A stretch of 64,000 nucleotides of DNA from Prevotella sp. (GCA_016281815.1 JAEEJK010000069.1:40448-104447), one strand, 5' to 3'; positions 9,752 through 19,189 are shown, counted from the first letter of the stretch. A program made the numbers and translations. The notes: generated by a model not told the origin, from the sequence alone.

Positions 9752-9783
9752 TTTGCACGATTGTCGGAAAAGCAGTACCTTTG
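9752..9783 (+). promoter_or_regulatory. Promoter of tRNA-Glu and rpsT
   Basis: TTTG (9752-9755), a 20-nt spacer and TACCTTTG (9776-9783) fit the Bacteroidetes consensus exactly. Transcription would start near 9790, just before the tRNA. It lies upstream of the recO start on the opposite strand, so recO and this unit are divergent. Confidence 0.8.
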
Positions 9784-9803
9784 CATCCGCAATTTAAGTC
9801 GAC

Positions 9804-9875
9804 GGTCCATTCGTCTATCGGTTAGGACGAGAGATTTTCATTCTCTAAAGAGCAGTTCGACTCTGCTATGGACTG
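9804..9875 (+). tRNA. tRNA-Glu (anticodon TTC)
   Basis: The cloverleaf folds cleanly. The acceptor stem is GGTCCAT with ATGGACT (a G-U pair at the first position). A D-arm follows, then anticodon stem AGAGA/TCTCT around the loop TTTTCAT with anticodon TTC, and a T-arm AGCAG/CTGCT around TTCGACT. The discriminator base is G9875 and the 3' CCA is not encoded. It is followed by rpsT after 30 nt and probably shares its promoter. Confidence 0.96.
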
Positions 9876-9905
9876 CAAGAAACAGTAAATAAGGAAACAA
9901 TAAAG

Positions 9906-10160
9906 ATGGCAAACCACAAATCATCACTCAAGAGAATCCGCCAGGACAAGAAGCGTCAGCTTCACAACAAGTATTACGCAAAGACCATGCGCAATGCAGT
10001 ACGCAAACTGCGTGCAATGACCAATAAGGAGGAGGCTGCGAAGCTTTATCCCAGTGTGCAGAAAATGCTCGACAAATTGGCAAAGACCAACATTATCCAC
10101 CGCAACAAGGCTGCCAACCTGAAGTCAAGCCTGTCGCGTCAGATTAACAAGATGGCATAA
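9906..10160 (+). CDS. rpsT: 30S ribosomal protein S20
   Basis: S20 is a primary 16S rRNA-binding protein of the small subunit. The 84-residue, strongly basic product starts [18 protein letters not shown] and ends with the typical [20 protein letters not shown] helix, as in other S20 proteins. It follows the tRNA-Glu gene closely and is followed by a strong terminator, so tRNA-Glu and rpsT probably form one short transcript from the promoter at 9752-9783. Confidence 0.98.
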   Translation: MANHKSSLKRIRQDKKRQLHNKYYAKTMRNAVRKLRAMTNKEEAAKLYPSVQKMLDKLAKTNIIHRNKAANLKSSLSRQINKMA

Positions 10161-10186
10161 AAAGTCCCGGAAAAGAGATAAACTGG

Positions 10187-10223
10187 AAGGCTGCAATCAA
10201 ACGATTGCGGCCTTTGTGTTTTT
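10187..10223 (+). terminator. Rho-independent terminator after rpsT
   Basis: AAGGCTGCAATC pairs with GATTGCGGCCTT (12 bp with one G-T pair) around the loop AAAC, followed by TGTGTTTTTA. It ends the tRNA-Glu/rpsT unit. Confidence 0.88.
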
Positions 10224-10303
10224 ATATGGTTTTTATTATGTTTTTCGCACCAACTTTAGTCTTTTTTTAGACTGAAATATTTCCGTTTTTGCGCGTTTTT
10301 TTG

Positions 10304-10311
10304 TAATTTTG
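10304..10311 (+). promoter_or_regulatory. -7 box upstream of gyrB
   Basis: TAATTTTG matches TAnnTTTG and lies 25 nt before the gyrB start, between the rpsT terminator and gyrB. No good TTTG sits at the normal spacing upstream. Confidence 0.55.
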
Positions 10312-10336
10312 CACACTACAAACAAGAACGACAAAA

Positions 10337-12307
10337 ATGTCAGAGATACAAAATCCGGAAAGCAATTATTCTGCAAAAAACATTCAGGTGCTGGAAGGCC
10401 TTGAGGCTGTCAGAAAGCGCCCTGCCATGTATATTGGCGACATCAGCGAAAAGGGACTTCACCACTTGGTGAACGAGACTGTGGACAACTCCATCGACGA
10501 GGCGATGGCAGGTTTCTGCACCCACATTGAAGTGACCATCAACCCAGACAACTCCATCACCGTTCAGGACAATGGCCGCGGCATCCCCGTGGATGAGCAC
10601 AAGAAACTCCACAAATCCGCTCTTGAGGTGGTGATGACAGTGCTCCATGCCGGCGGAAAGTTCGACAAAGGCTCCTACAAGGTGAGCGGCGGTCTGCACG
10701 GTGTCGGTGTGAGTTGCGTCAACGCCCTTTCCTCACACATGAAATCACAGGTATTCCGTGACGGCAAGATCTATCAGCAGGAATACGAAAAAGGCAAACC
10801 CTGCTATCCCGTCAAAATAGTAGGTGAGACAGACAAACAGGGCACACGCCAACAGTTCTGGCCCGACCCCACCATTTTCACCACCACCGTCTACCAATTC
10901 GACACCATACAGCGCAGGATGCGCGAGTTAGCCTACCTGAATGCAGGTATCACCATCACGCTGACCGACTTGCGGCCCGACGAGAACGGCAACACCCGCC
11001 AGGAAGTCTACCATGCCAAGGAAGGCCTCAAGGAATTTGTGAGGTTTGTCGACCGTCACCGCACCCATCTTTTCGATGACGTCATCTATCTGAAGACCGA
11101 GAAACAGGGTGTCCCCATCGAAGTGGCCGTGATGTACAACACCGACTACACGGAGAACATCCACTCCTACGTCAACAACATCAACACCATAGAGGGCGGT
11201 ACTCATCTTCAAGGTTTCCGTATGGCCCTCACCCGCACGCTGAAGAAATATGCCGACAACGACCCCTCCATCTCCAAGCAGATAGAGAAGAACAAGATAG
11301 AAATCGCCGGCGAGGACTTCCGCGAAGGCCTTACCGCCGTTATCTCCATCAAGGTGGCAGAGCCACAGTTTGAAGGTCAGACGAAGACGAAACTGGGCAA
11401 CAGCGAGGTGGCAGGTGCCGTACAGCAGGCTGTCGGCGAAGCCCTCGCCACCTATCTGGAGGAACACCCCAAGGAAGCCAAACTCATCTGCGAGAAAGTG
11501 GTGTTGGCCGCCACGGCACGCATCGCGGCCCGCAAGGCACGTGAAAGTGTACAGCGCAAGAACGTGATGTCGGGCGGTGGTCTGCCCGGCAAACTGGCCG
11601 ACTGCTCCAACAAGGACCCCAAGGAATGTGAGATTTTCCTCGTGGAGGGTGACTCCGCAGGCGGTTCCGCCAAGCAGGGACGCGACCGATACACCCAGGC
11701 CATCCTGCCGCTCCGAGGCAAAATCCTGAATGTGGAGAAAGTGCAGTGGCACCGCGTCTTCGAAGCAGAGTCGGTGATGAACATCATTCAAAGTGTGGGA
11801 GTGAGATTCGGAGTCGAAGGAGAGGCCGATCGGGAAGCCAACATCGACAAGTTGCGCTATGACAAGATTATCATCATGACCGATGCCGACGTCGATGGCT
11901 CTCACATCGATACCCTCATCATGACCCTGTTCTACCGCTTCATGCCGCGTGTCATCGAGGAAGGGCATCTATACATAGCCACTCCCCCACTCTACAAATG
12001 CACCTATAAGAAAGTCTCCGAATACTGCTACACCGAACAGCAGCGCCAAGCCTTCATCGACAAATATGTGTCGGGCGACGAGAACAGCAGTGCCCTCCAC
12101 ACCCAACGCTACAAAGGTCTTGGAGAGATGAACCCCGAACAACTTTGGGAAACCACGATGAATCCCCAGACCCGCCTTCTCAAGCAGGTGACCATAGAGA
12201 ATGCCGCTCAGGCCGATGAGATTTTCTCTATGCTCATGGGTGATGACGTTGAACCACGCCGCGAGTTCATCGAGCGCAATGCCACTTACGCCAATATCGA
12301 CGCATAA
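10337..12307 (+). CDS. gyrB: DNA gyrase subunit B
   Basis: GyrB is the ATPase subunit of gyrase, which introduces negative supercoils. The 656-residue protein has the GHKL ATPase domain (VLEGLEAVRKRPAMYIGD at about 17-34, NGRGIPVD, GGLHGVGVSCVNALS). The transducer domain follows, then the TOPRIM domain with EGDSAGGSAKQGRDR and the metal-binding DADVDGSHI, and a C-terminal RYKGLGEMNPEQLWETTM. Length and the short C-terminal part fit Bacteroidetes GyrB. ParE is the alternative, but the residue pattern matches Bacteroides GyrB. A hairpin terminator follows directly. Confidence 0.96.
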   Translation: MSEIQNPESNYSAKNIQVLEGLEAVRKRPAMYIGDISEKGLHHLVNETVDNSIDEAMAGFCTHIEVTINPDNSITVQDNGRGIPVDEHKKLHKSALEVVMTVLHAGGKFDKGSYKVSGGLHGVGVSCVNALSSHMKSQVFRDGKIYQQEYEKGKPCYPVKIVGETDKQGTRQQFWPDPTIFTTTVYQFDTIQRRMRELAYLNAGITITLTDLRPDENGNTRQEVYHAKEGLKEFVRFVDRHRTHLFDDVIYLKTEKQGVPIEVAVMYNTDYTENIHSYVNNINTIEGGTHLQGFRMALTRTLKKYADNDPSISKQIEKNKIEIAGEDFREGLTAVISIKVAEPQFEGQTKTKLGNSEVAGAVQQAVGEALATYLEEHPKEAKLICEKVVLAATARIAARKARESVQRKNVMSGGGLPGKLADCSNKDPKECEIFLVEGDSAGGSAKQGRDRYTQAILPLRGKILNVEKVQWHRVFEAESVMNIIQSVGVRFGVEGEADREANIDKLRYDKIIIMTDADVDGSHIDTLIMTLFYRFMPRVIEEGHLYIATPPLYKCTYKKVSEYCYTEQQRQAFIDKYVSGDENSSALHTQRYKGLGEMNPEQLWETTMNPQTRLLKQVTIENAAQADEIFSMLMGDDVEPRREFIERNATYANIDA

Positions 12308-12314
12308 GACTATT

Positions 12315-12346
12315 TTCCCCCTCGCCCTGTCGGCGAGGGGGATTTT
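12315..12346 (+). terminator. Rho-independent terminator after gyrB
   Basis: CCCCCTCGCC and GGCGAGGGGG form a perfect 10-bp stem around CTGTC, followed by ATTTTT. It lies 8 nt after the gyrB stop and 27 nt before the GH95 start. Confidence 0.8.
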
Positions 12347-12372
12347 TCTCAAACATCACTAACAACACCACT

Positions 12373-14823
12373 ATGAGAAAACACATTTTCCTGCTGGCAG
12401 CACTTCTGTCCGGTATCTTCTTTATAACAAATGCGACCGCACAGGGAAGCGCAGGACATGACTCAGAGACGCTGCCCCTGCGACTTTGGTACGACCGGCC
12501 TGCCACCTATTTCGAGGAGTCATTGCCCATTGGCAACGGAAGACTGGGCGCTATCGTCTATGGCGGCATTGAAGACAACGTACTATACCTCAACGACATC
12601 ACATTCTGGACAGGCAAGCCCGTTGACCCTAACCTCGATGCGGGTGCAAGTCAGTGGATACCCCGCATCCGTGAGGCACTATTTGCGGAAGACTATGCCC
12701 TTGCCGACAGTCTGCAACTGCGGGTGCAAGGTCCCAATTCCCAATTCTACCAACCGCTCGGCACCCTCCATATCCTTGATGACAACGGAGGCCGGTTTGC
12801 CAACTATCAGAGACAACTCGATCTCTCTCAAGCCATCTGCACAGACAGTTACGACCAAGACGGGCATCATTTCAGCCGTGAGTATTTTGCCTCCCACCCT
12901 GACAAGATGATAGCCATCCGCATCAGCAGCGACGGACCACATATCAACTGCCGGGTGATGCTTACCGCCCAGGTGCCCCATGGCGTAAAGGCCTCTCCCA
13001 AAGCATCACAGGCGAGCAACGGCCTTGCCAACCACAACGGACAACTGACGATGACCGGACATGCCGTGGGCGACGAACAGGAGAGCACCCATTTCTGCTG
13101 CATGCTGAGAGCCGATGCCAGCGACGGTGAGGTCAGCGCCAGCGACTCCGTGCTGACAGTGAGGTCAGCCACACAACTGACACTTTTCATCGTCAACAGC
13201 ACCAGTTTCCGCGACGCGACACACCATCCTGTGAATGAGGGCACCTCCTATCTCAGTGAAGCCACCGACCAAATCTGGCATCTCTCCAACCTCACTTATG
13301 AGCAAATGAGACGAAACCATACAGCGGACTACCAGCAATATTTCTCAAGGATGCAACTCGACCTTGGCGGCGACGCCCGTCAGCGAGCCGACTACCTGAG
13401 CAAGCCCACCGACAAACTGCTGAAAGACTACACCGACCAAGGGGGCAACAACCGCTTCTTGGAGACGCTCTACTTCCAATATGGCCGCTACCTGCTCATC
13501 ACCTGCTCACGCACTCCCCATGCCCCCGCCAATCTTCAGGGCCTGTGGACACCCCATCTCTACTCTCCTTGGCGGGGCAACTACACAGTGAATATCAACC
13601 TGGAAGAGAACTACTGGCCCGCCGAGGTGGCCAACCTCAGTGAGATGACCACACCACTTTGGGACTTCATGAAGTCGCTTGCAAAAAACGGAAGCCACGT
13701 GGCACGCAACTACTACGGCATCAACCGAGGCTGGTGCTCAAGTCACAACAGTGACATCTGGGCGATGGCCAATCCTGTGGGCGAGAAACGAGAAAGTCCG
13801 GAATGGAGCAACTGGAACCTCGGTGGGGCATGGCTCACCATGTCGCTGTGGGAACATTATCGTTATACTCTCGACAAGCAGTTTCTCACCGACACCGCCT
13901 ATCCCCTGATGCGCGGTGCCACGGAGTTTTGCCTCGACTGGCTCATAGAGAACCCCAGAGTGCCTGGCGAACTGTTCACCGCTCCCAGCACCTCTCCAGA
14001 AAACGAATACCGCACCCCTGAGGGCTACCACGGCACCACCTGCTATGGCGGTGCTGCCGACCTTGCCATCATCCGCGAACTGTTCATCAACACCCTCTCG
14101 GCAGGACGCATTGTCGGAGAGGACAAGACCTTCCTTCAAAAAGTAGAAGACAGTCTCCGCCGTCTTCATCCCTATACCGTCGGACATAATGGCGACATCA
14201 ACGAATGGTATTTCGACTGGGACGACTGGGACCCGCAACACCGTCATCAGTCACACCTCATCGGCCTCTACCCCGGTCACCACATCACCCTCGGCAGCAC
14301 GCCCGACCTGGCACAAGCAGCCAGGAGATCGCTTGAGATCAAAGGCGACAAGACCACCGGATGGAGCACCGGATGGCGCATCAACCTATGGGCGAGGCTC
14401 CACGACGGTGAGCAAGCCTACCATCTCTACCGCAAGTTGCTCACCTATGTCTCGCCCGACGAATACAAAGGCCCCGACCGCCGTCGCTCTGGAGGCACCT
14501 ACCCCAACCTCTTCGACGCACATCCTCCTTTCCAGATCGACGGCAACTTCGGAGGCACTGCAGGGGTGTGTGAGATGCTGCTTCAGAGTGATGAAAAAGA
14601 AATAGAATTGTTGCCCGCCCTTCCTGCAGTATGGGAAAAAGGAAAGGTGACAGGCATCTGCGCCCGCGGCGGACTGACACTCAACTTAGAATGGCAAGAC
14701 AACGGCCATCAAGTGACTGCCACTGTCATGTCGAAAGACAAACGCCGCATAAAGGTAACCTGCAACGGCATCACGAAAAGCGTGAAAGTAAAGCCATCAC
14801 GACCTACGGTACTTAGATGGTGA
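12373..14823 (+). CDS. Glycoside hydrolase family 95 (alpha-L-fucosidase or alpha-L-galactosidase)
   Basis: GH95 enzymes are inverting exo-glycosidases that remove alpha-L-fucose or alpha-L-galactose. The 816-residue protein has a signal peptide (about residues 1-24). The N-terminal beta domain begins LWYDRPATYFEESLPIGNGR, followed by the (alpha/alpha)6 barrel. Likely catalytic residues are N407 and N409 in TVNINLEENYWPAE, E543 in STSPENEY and D723 in QIDGNFGG. The position that is His in the fucosidase AfcA, two residues before the first Asn, is Thr405 here; this may shift specificity to L-galactose. The gene overlaps the convergent AraC-type regulator by 27 nt. It is not in an obvious operon. 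Confidence 0.92.
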   Translation: MRKHIFLLAALLSGIFFITNATAQGSAGHDSETLPLRLWYDRPATYFEESLPIGNGRLGAIVYGGIEDNVLYLNDITFWTGKPVDPNLDAGASQWIPRIREALFAEDYALADSLQLRVQGPNSQFYQPLGTLHILDDNGGRFANYQRQLDLSQAICTDSYDQDGHHFSREYFASHPDKMIAIRISSDGPHINCRVMLTAQVPHGVKASPKASQASNGLANHNGQLTMTGHAVGDEQESTHFCCMLRADASDGEVSASDSVLTVRSATQLTLFIVNSTSFRDATHHPVNEGTSYLSEATDQIWHLSNLTYEQMRRNHTADYQQYFSRMQLDLGGDARQRADYLSKPTDKLLKDYTDQGGNNRFLETLYFQYGRYLLITCSRTPHAPANLQGLWTPHLYSPWRGNYTVNINLEENYWPAEVANLSEMTTPLWDFMKSLAKNGSHVARNYYGINRGWCSSHNSDIWAMANPVGEKRESPEWSNWNLGGAWLTMSLWEHYRYTLDKQFLTDTAYPLMRGATEFCLDWLIENPRVPGELFTAPSTSPENEYRTPEGYHGTTCYGGAADLAIIRELFINTLSAGRIVGEDKTFLQKVEDSLRRLHPYTVGHNGDINEWYFDWDDWDPQHRHQSHLIGLYPGHHITLGSTPDLAQAARRSLEIKGDKTTGWSTGWRINLWARLHDGEQAYHLYRKLLTYVSPDEYKGPDRRRSGGTYPNLFDAHPPFQIDGNFGGTAGVCEMLLQSDEKEIELLPALPAVWEKGKVTGICARGGLTLNLEWQDNGHQVTATVMSKDKRRIKVTCNGITKSVKVKPSRPTVLRW

Positions 14824-15672
14824 CATCCCCACATGTTCCTTGAAAAATTTCCCCAGGAAAGACTGGTTGGGGAAATGCAGTTCCTTGGAAATCTCCTTGA
14901 TGTTCATCGTCGAGTTCTTGAGCAACAGTCTGATTTCCAACGTGACATAATGCTCAATCCAATCACTGGGCGTGCGGTGACTCACCTGCTTCACTGTCTC
15001 TGAAAGGTATTTGGGCGTGATGCCCATCTGCTGGCCATACCAACCCACCCTGCGCTCATTTCGGAAATTGTCCTTCACCAGCATGATAAATTGGTTGAAG
15101 ATGATCTCGGCGCGGGTGCGCTTGGGCTCCGTGCGCTGACTCTGCCAGATCTCGTTGCCGATGTCATAAATCATCGCCTTGAGAAGCGACATGGTCAGGT
15201 CACGGCGGAAATGGTGGGAGTGGTCATCCACTCTCAGTTTGATCATGTTGAAATACCCCATGAACGTACGTACCTTCTCCTGCTTCAGGCTGAATACAGG
15301 ATGAGAGTAGGCGATGAGAAAAAGTTTTGAGATCTCACGCACCTCCTTGATAATCTCCGAAAAGAAATCATTCGAGCCCATGATGGCGACACCCTTGCAG
15401 TCACGGCTGAGCATATAGTTGCCTATCACTTGCCCGTCGTTGAACACCACCACGTCATTCTTCCGCACCATGTACTCCTTGGTGTCAACCGTATATTGGG
15501 CACTTCCTTCCAAACAAATGGCGACAAAGAAACAGTGCACCTTCCTCGGCTCGGTGACCAGCGGCACATCCTCGAAAGCATCAAACAACACCAAATCGTC
15601 ATCGATGCAGGACCCATTGGGTATCAACTGCTTGGCACGTGGGATATCAAAGTCGAAGTCAATATTATTCAT
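14797..15672 (-). CDS. AraC-family transcriptional regulator
   Basis: The 291-residue protein has an N-terminal cupin-like sensing domain (about residues 25-170) and a C-terminal AraC DNA-binding domain with two helix-turn-helix units (from about 195; MGITPKYLSETVKQV and LHFPNQSFLGKFFKEHVG). The start at 15672 is chosen because the -7 box lies just upstream at 15691-15698; the frame extends to 15723 but that part would lie in the promoter. The target is unknown. The convergent GH95 gene is its closest neighbour and a possible target. A perfect inverted repeat flanks its own -7 box, suggesting autoregulation. Confidence 0.9.
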   Translation of the reverse strand: MNNIDFDFDIPRAKQLIPNGSCIDDDLVLFDAFEDVPLVTEPRKVHCFFVAICLEGSAQYTVDTKEYMVRKNDVVVFNDGQVIGNYMLSRDCKGVAIMGSNDFFSEIIKEVREISKLFLIAYSHPVFSLKQEKVRTFMGYFNMIKLRVDDHSHHFRRDLTMSLLKAMIYDIGNEIWQSQRTEPKRTRAEIIFNQFIMLVKDNFRNERRVGWYGQQMGITPKYLSETVKQVSHRTPSDWIEHYVTLEIRLLLKNSTMNIKEISKELHFPNQSFLGKFFKEHVGMSPSKYRRS

Positions 15673-15717
15673 TTTTTCGGATTTTTGCTGCAAAGATAGG
15701 GAAATTATCCGAAAAAA
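15672..15717. promoter_or_regulatory. Perfect 11-bp inverted repeat around the AraC-type gene promoter
   Basis: TTTTTTCGGAT (15672-15682) and ATCCGAAAAAA (15707-15717) are perfect inverted repeats separated by 24 nt. On the minus strand the -7 box TATCTTTG (15698-15691) lies between the arms. One arm touches the start codon and the other lies between the -33 and -7 regions. This placement suits an operator for autoregulation. Regulator binding is inferred. Confidence 0.55.
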
Positions 15718-15724
15718 CGACAAA
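15691..15724 (-). promoter_or_regulatory. Promoter of the AraC-type regulator
   Basis: On the minus strand TTTG (15724-15721), a 22-nt spacer and TATCTTTG (15698-15691) approximate the Bacteroidetes promoter. The start codon follows 18 nt after the -7 box. Confidence 0.6.
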
Positions 15725-15862
15725 AATGCCTAAGATTTATCATTTTTTCCAAACGGCTTCCATGTGTTTCAGAAGACCCTTTCAGCATGCACTTTTGGAG
15801 GGTTATTGACAGGCGGAAACACCATTACAATTCATAGCGAATCAAAATAAAACGGTTTTTAT

Positions 15863-15893
15863 TTTGTTTTGCGTTTGGTTTGCACTACCTTTG
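15863..15893 (+). promoter_or_regulatory. Promoter of the LptF/LptG-type permease gene
   Basis: TTTG (15863-15866), a 19-nt spacer and TACCTTTG (15886-15893) match the consensus. A transcription start near 15900 rules out the in-frame ATG at 15880 and supports the start at 15928. Confidence 0.78.
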
Positions 15894-15927
15894 CAGACTG
15901 ACAGCGGCAGGGCTGTCGTTTTCCGCT

Positions 15928-17859
15928 ATGCTGCGCATCAAGAAATTGCATATCATGATCGTCAAGCAGTTCGCACTGCTTTTCGTCGGCACATTTTTCA
16001 TCAGCCTTTTTGTGCTGATGATGCAGTTTGTGTGGCAATATGTGGACACCCTGATCGGAAAGGGTCTTACGCTTGACATCATGGGACAGTTTTTCTGGTA
16101 CATGGCCCTGATGATGGTGCCACAGGCGCTGCCTTTGGCCATTCTTCTCTCCTCGCTCATCACCTTCGGCAACCTGGGTGAGAATTCCGAACTCACCGCC
16201 ATCAAGGCCTCGGGCATTTCCCTGATGCAGACACTCCGCCCACTGATCATCGTGTCGGTGCTGATCGCCTGTGCCTCTTTCTATTTTCAGAACAACGTCG
16301 GTCCACACGCCAAGAGCAAGATCGGACAGTTGCTTATCTCCATGAAGCAGAAAAGTCCCGAACTGGAGATTCCCGAGGGTATCTTCTACGACGGCATCCC
16401 ACAATGCAACATTTATGTGCAGCGCAAGGACATGGAGACAGGCATGCTCTATGGCATCATGATCTACAAGATGACAGACAGTTATGAGGACGCCGCCATC
16501 ATCCTTGCAGACTCAGGCATGCTTCAGTCGACAGCAGAGAAGAAACACCTGCTGCTCAACCTCTACAGCGGTGAATGGTTTGAGAACATGCACTCATCGG
16601 ACATGGGTGGCAGCGCCTATATACCCTACCGACGTGAGACTTTCTGGAAAAAGCGCATCGTGCTGGACTTCGACGGAGACTTCAGCCTTGCAGATGCCGG
16701 TGTTTTCGGGCAGAACGCTCAAGCCAAAAGCCTCAACCAAATCCGTGTCGACATCGACTCACTCAACCATACCTTTGACAGCATCGGCAGGAGGTTCTTC
16801 CAAGATGCCAAACAGTACAGTTATGCCATCCAAGGCCTGAGCAAGGCCGACTCACTACGCTCCGTCCAGGATGCCCGCAAGAAGGTGTATGTCTATGACA
16901 GCGTATATGCCAAACTGAACCCCGACAAGCAAAGGGCAGCCGTCAACAACGCCCTGTCAAAGGTCAACCAGCAGATGAGCGACCTCGATTTCAAGAGTAT
17001 GGTGACAAGCGATGGTGACTACGACCTGCGCCAACACAAGATCGAGGCTATCAACAAGTTCGTTCTCGCCCTCTCCTGCATCATTTTCTTCTTCATCGGC
17101 GCTCCGTTGGGGGCCATCATCCGCAAAGGCGGTCTCGGCGTGCCCATCATCGTGTCGGTCATCGTATTCATCATATTCTATATCTTTGACAATACCGGAT
17201 ACCGCATGGCCCGCCAAGGCAGTTGGTCCATCTGGTTCGGAAAGGGACTCGCCACGGCAGTGCTGGCGCCCACCGCTGCCTTTATCACCTACAAGGCCAA
17301 CAACGACTCAGCGGTATTCAACCTTGACAGTTACATCAACCTTGCCATGCGGCTGCTCGGTATGCGGCGCAAACGCAGCGTGACCGGCAAGGAGGTGATT
17401 ATACAAGACCCCGACTACAAGAAAGACAAAGACGAACTCAACCGCCTGAGCGAGGAGGTGACAGCCTACTCTCACGAGCACAAACTCAAATCGCCTCCCA
17501 ACATCATCAATGTCTTCTTCAAATATCAGCCCGACCATGAGATTGAGCGTATCAGCGAGGAACTGGAATCGGTGATAGAAGACCTCTCCAACACCCGCGA
17601 CAGTGTCATCATCACCCTGCTGGGACACTATCCCATCTTGTCGGAAAAGGCACACACCCGTCCCTTTGAGCGCCGGTGGCTCAACATCCTTTCCTTCATC
17701 CTTGTCCCACTGGGTGCCTTCCTCTACTTCCGTATGTGGCGTTTCCGTCTACGTCTTTTAGTGGACCTGCGCAACATCAAACAAATCAACAACCAAATTG
17801 TCAACCAAATCACAGAGAAAGGATATGACCAATCCTCTGCAGATGACAATACCTTATAA
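15928..17859 (+). CDS. LptF/LptG (YjgP/YjgQ) family permease
   Basis: LptF/LptG are the membrane subunits of the LptBFG transporter that extracts lipopolysaccharide from the inner membrane. The 643-residue protein starts MLRIKKLHIMIVKQFALLF, the typical N-terminus, and has membrane segments near residues 12-35, 50-75 and 95-120. A periplasmic beta-jellyroll region follows, then three membrane segments around 375-460 including GAPLGAIIRKGGLGVPII. At about 640 residues it is longer than the proteobacterial forms (about 360). The extra C-terminal part has a helical segment and another hydrophobic stretch near 595. Which paralogue it is cannot be decided here. It lies 6 nt before ribBA. Confidence 0.9.
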   Translation: MLRIKKLHIMIVKQFALLFVGTFFISLFVLMMQFVWQYVDTLIGKGLTLDIMGQFFWYMALMMVPQALPLAILLSSLITFGNLGENSELTAIKASGISLMQTLRPLIIVSVLIACASFYFQNNVGPHAKSKIGQLLISMKQKSPELEIPEGIFYDGIPQCNIYVQRKDMETGMLYGIMIYKMTDSYEDAAIILADSGMLQSTAEKKHLLLNLYSGEWFENMHSSDMGGSAYIPYRRETFWKKRIVLDFDGDFSLADAGVFGQNAQAKSLNQIRVDIDSLNHTFDSIGRRFFQDAKQYSYAIQGLSKADSLRSVQDARKKVYVYDSVYAKLNPDKQRAAVNNALSKVNQQMSDLDFKSMVTSDGDYDLRQHKIEAINKFVLALSCIIFFFIGAPLGAIIRKGGLGVPIIVSVIVFIIFYIFDNTGYRMARQGSWSIWFGKGLATAVLAPTAAFITYKANNDSAVFNLDSYINLAMRLLGMRRKRSVTGKEVIIQDPDYKKDKDELNRLSEEVTAYSHEHKLKSPPNIINVFFKYQPDHEIERISEELESVIEDLSNTRDSVIITLLGHYPILSEKAHTRPFERRWLNILSFILVPLGAFLYFRMWRFRLRLLVDLRNIKQINNQIVNQITEKGYDQSSADDNTL

Positions 17860-17865
17860 TATAAT

Positions 17866-19074
17866 ATGGACAGACAACTCATCGAAAAAATAGAGAGTGC
17901 GGTAAGCGATTTCCGTGAAGGCAAATTTGTCATCGTGGTCGATGACGAAGACCGTGAAAATGAGGGAGACCTCATCATCGCCGCGGAGAAAATCACCCCA
18001 GAAAAGGTGAACTTCATGCTCAAGCATGCCCGCGGACTGCTCTGCGCACCCATCACCATCTCCCGATGCAAAGAACTCGACCTACCCCGGCAGGTTTCGG
18101 AGAACACCTCCATGCTTGGGACACCGTTTACCGTCACCATCGACAAACTCGAGGGATGTGCCACCGGTGTGAGCGCTTTCGACAGAGCAGCCACCATCAA
18201 GGCGCTGGCCGACCCCTCATCGACACCATCCACCTTCGGACGTCCCGGTCACGTGAGTCCGCTCTACGCCCAGGATCATGGTGTGCTCCGCCGTAGCGGA
18301 CACACCGAGGCCACCATCGACCTCTGTCTGATGGCAGGACTTTACCCCGCCGGGGCGCTGATGGAGATTATGAACGAAGACGGTACCATGGCACGCATGC
18401 CCCAACTCCAAGAATTCGCCCGAGAATGGGATATGAAAATCATCACCATCAAAGACATGATTGCCTACCGCCTCCAGAAAGAGAGTCTGGTAGAGAAAGG
18501 TGAGGAGGTGGACATGCCCACAGACTACGGTCATTTCCGGCTGATTCCCTTCCGGCAGAAGAGCAACGGGCTGGAACACATGGCACTCATCAAAGGTGAA
18601 TGGAAGGAAGGCGAACCTGTGCTGGTACGCGTTCATTCCTCCTGTGCCACAGGAGACATCTTAGGTTCCAAGCGCTGTGACTGTGGGGAACAACTGCACA
18701 AGGCCATGCAGATGATTGAGCAGGAAGGGAAAGGCGTGGTGGTCTACATCATGCAGGAAGGCCGCGGCATCGGTCTGATGAACAAGATTGCAGCCTACAA
18801 ACTTCAGGAAGAAGGCTACGACACCGTCGACGCCAACGTCCACCTGGGATTCAAGGCTGACGAGCGCGACTACGGCTGCGGGGCACAGATTCTGCGCCAA
18901 CTCGGTGTGCAAAAAATGCGGCTCATGACCAACAATCCTGTCAAGCGTGTCGGTCTGGAAGCATATGGTCTTGAAATCGTGGAGAATGTGCCCATTGAGA
19001 CCACACCCAACGAATACAACTGGCGCTATCTGAAAACGAAACAGGACCGTATGGGGCACACACTGCACCTATAA
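17866..19074 (+). CDS. ribBA: Bifunctional DHBP synthase / GTP cyclohydrolase II
   Basis: RibBA provides both entry steps of riboflavin synthesis. The N-terminal domain makes 3,4-dihydroxy-2-butanone 4-phosphate from ribulose 5-phosphate. The C-terminal domain opens the GTP ring. The 402-residue protein shows [12 protein letters not shown] (about 27-38) and [11 protein letters not shown] in the first domain. The second has the zinc-site cysteines in [20 protein letters not shown] and the [12 protein letters not shown] active-site region. Both domains look intact. It follows the LptF/G-type gene by 6 nt, probably as one operon. Confidence 0.97.
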   Translation: MDRQLIEKIESAVSDFREGKFVIVVDDEDRENEGDLIIAAEKITPEKVNFMLKHARGLLCAPITISRCKELDLPRQVSENTSMLGTPFTVTIDKLEGCATGVSAFDRAATIKALADPSSTPSTFGRPGHVSPLYAQDHGVLRRSGHTEATIDLCLMAGLYPAGALMEIMNEDGTMARMPQLQEFAREWDMKIITIKDMIAYRLQKESLVEKGEEVDMPTDYGHFRLIPFRQKSNGLEHMALIKGEWKEGEPVLVRVHSSCATGDILGSKRCDCGEQLHKAMQMIEQEGKGVVVYIMQEGRGIGLMNKIAAYKLQEEGYDTVDANVHLGFKADERDYGCGAQILRQLGVQKMRLMTNNPVKRVGLEAYGLEIVENVPIETTPNEYNWRYLKTKQDRMGHTLHL

Positions 19075-19153
19075 GAAGACATCCAAATAAAGAAAAAAGC
19101 AAGCAAAAGACAAAATAAAATGCCATTTTGCTCGTTAAGACCACAAAATTATA

Positions 19154-19161
19154 TACCTTTG
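19154..19161 (+). promoter_or_regulatory. -7 box upstream of the aminotransferase gene
   Basis: TACCTTTG matches TAnnTTTG 28 nt before the start codon. A TTTTG at 19126-19130 is 23 nt upstream, slightly beyond the usual spacing. Confidence 0.55.
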
Positions 19162-19189
19162 CAAGCAACAGCAAAACCAAGCAAAAAAC

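Noticed and set aside
9658..9810. N-terminal extension of RecO by about 50 residues
   Set aside because: The added part would cross the tRNA-Glu start and its promoter and is hydrophobic and unlike RecO. The ATG at 9657 gives the usual N-terminus.
10928..11968. Long minus-strand frame of 346 codons inside gyrB
   Set aside because: It lies fully antisense to gyrB, has no family resemblance or promoter, and is a by-product of GC-rich codon usage. The same applies to frames antisense to murG (2428-3330) and the GH35 gene (32340-33296).
15880..15927. Earlier ATG for the LptF/LptG-type gene
   Set aside because: It lies within the promoter's -7 region, before the predicted transcription start.
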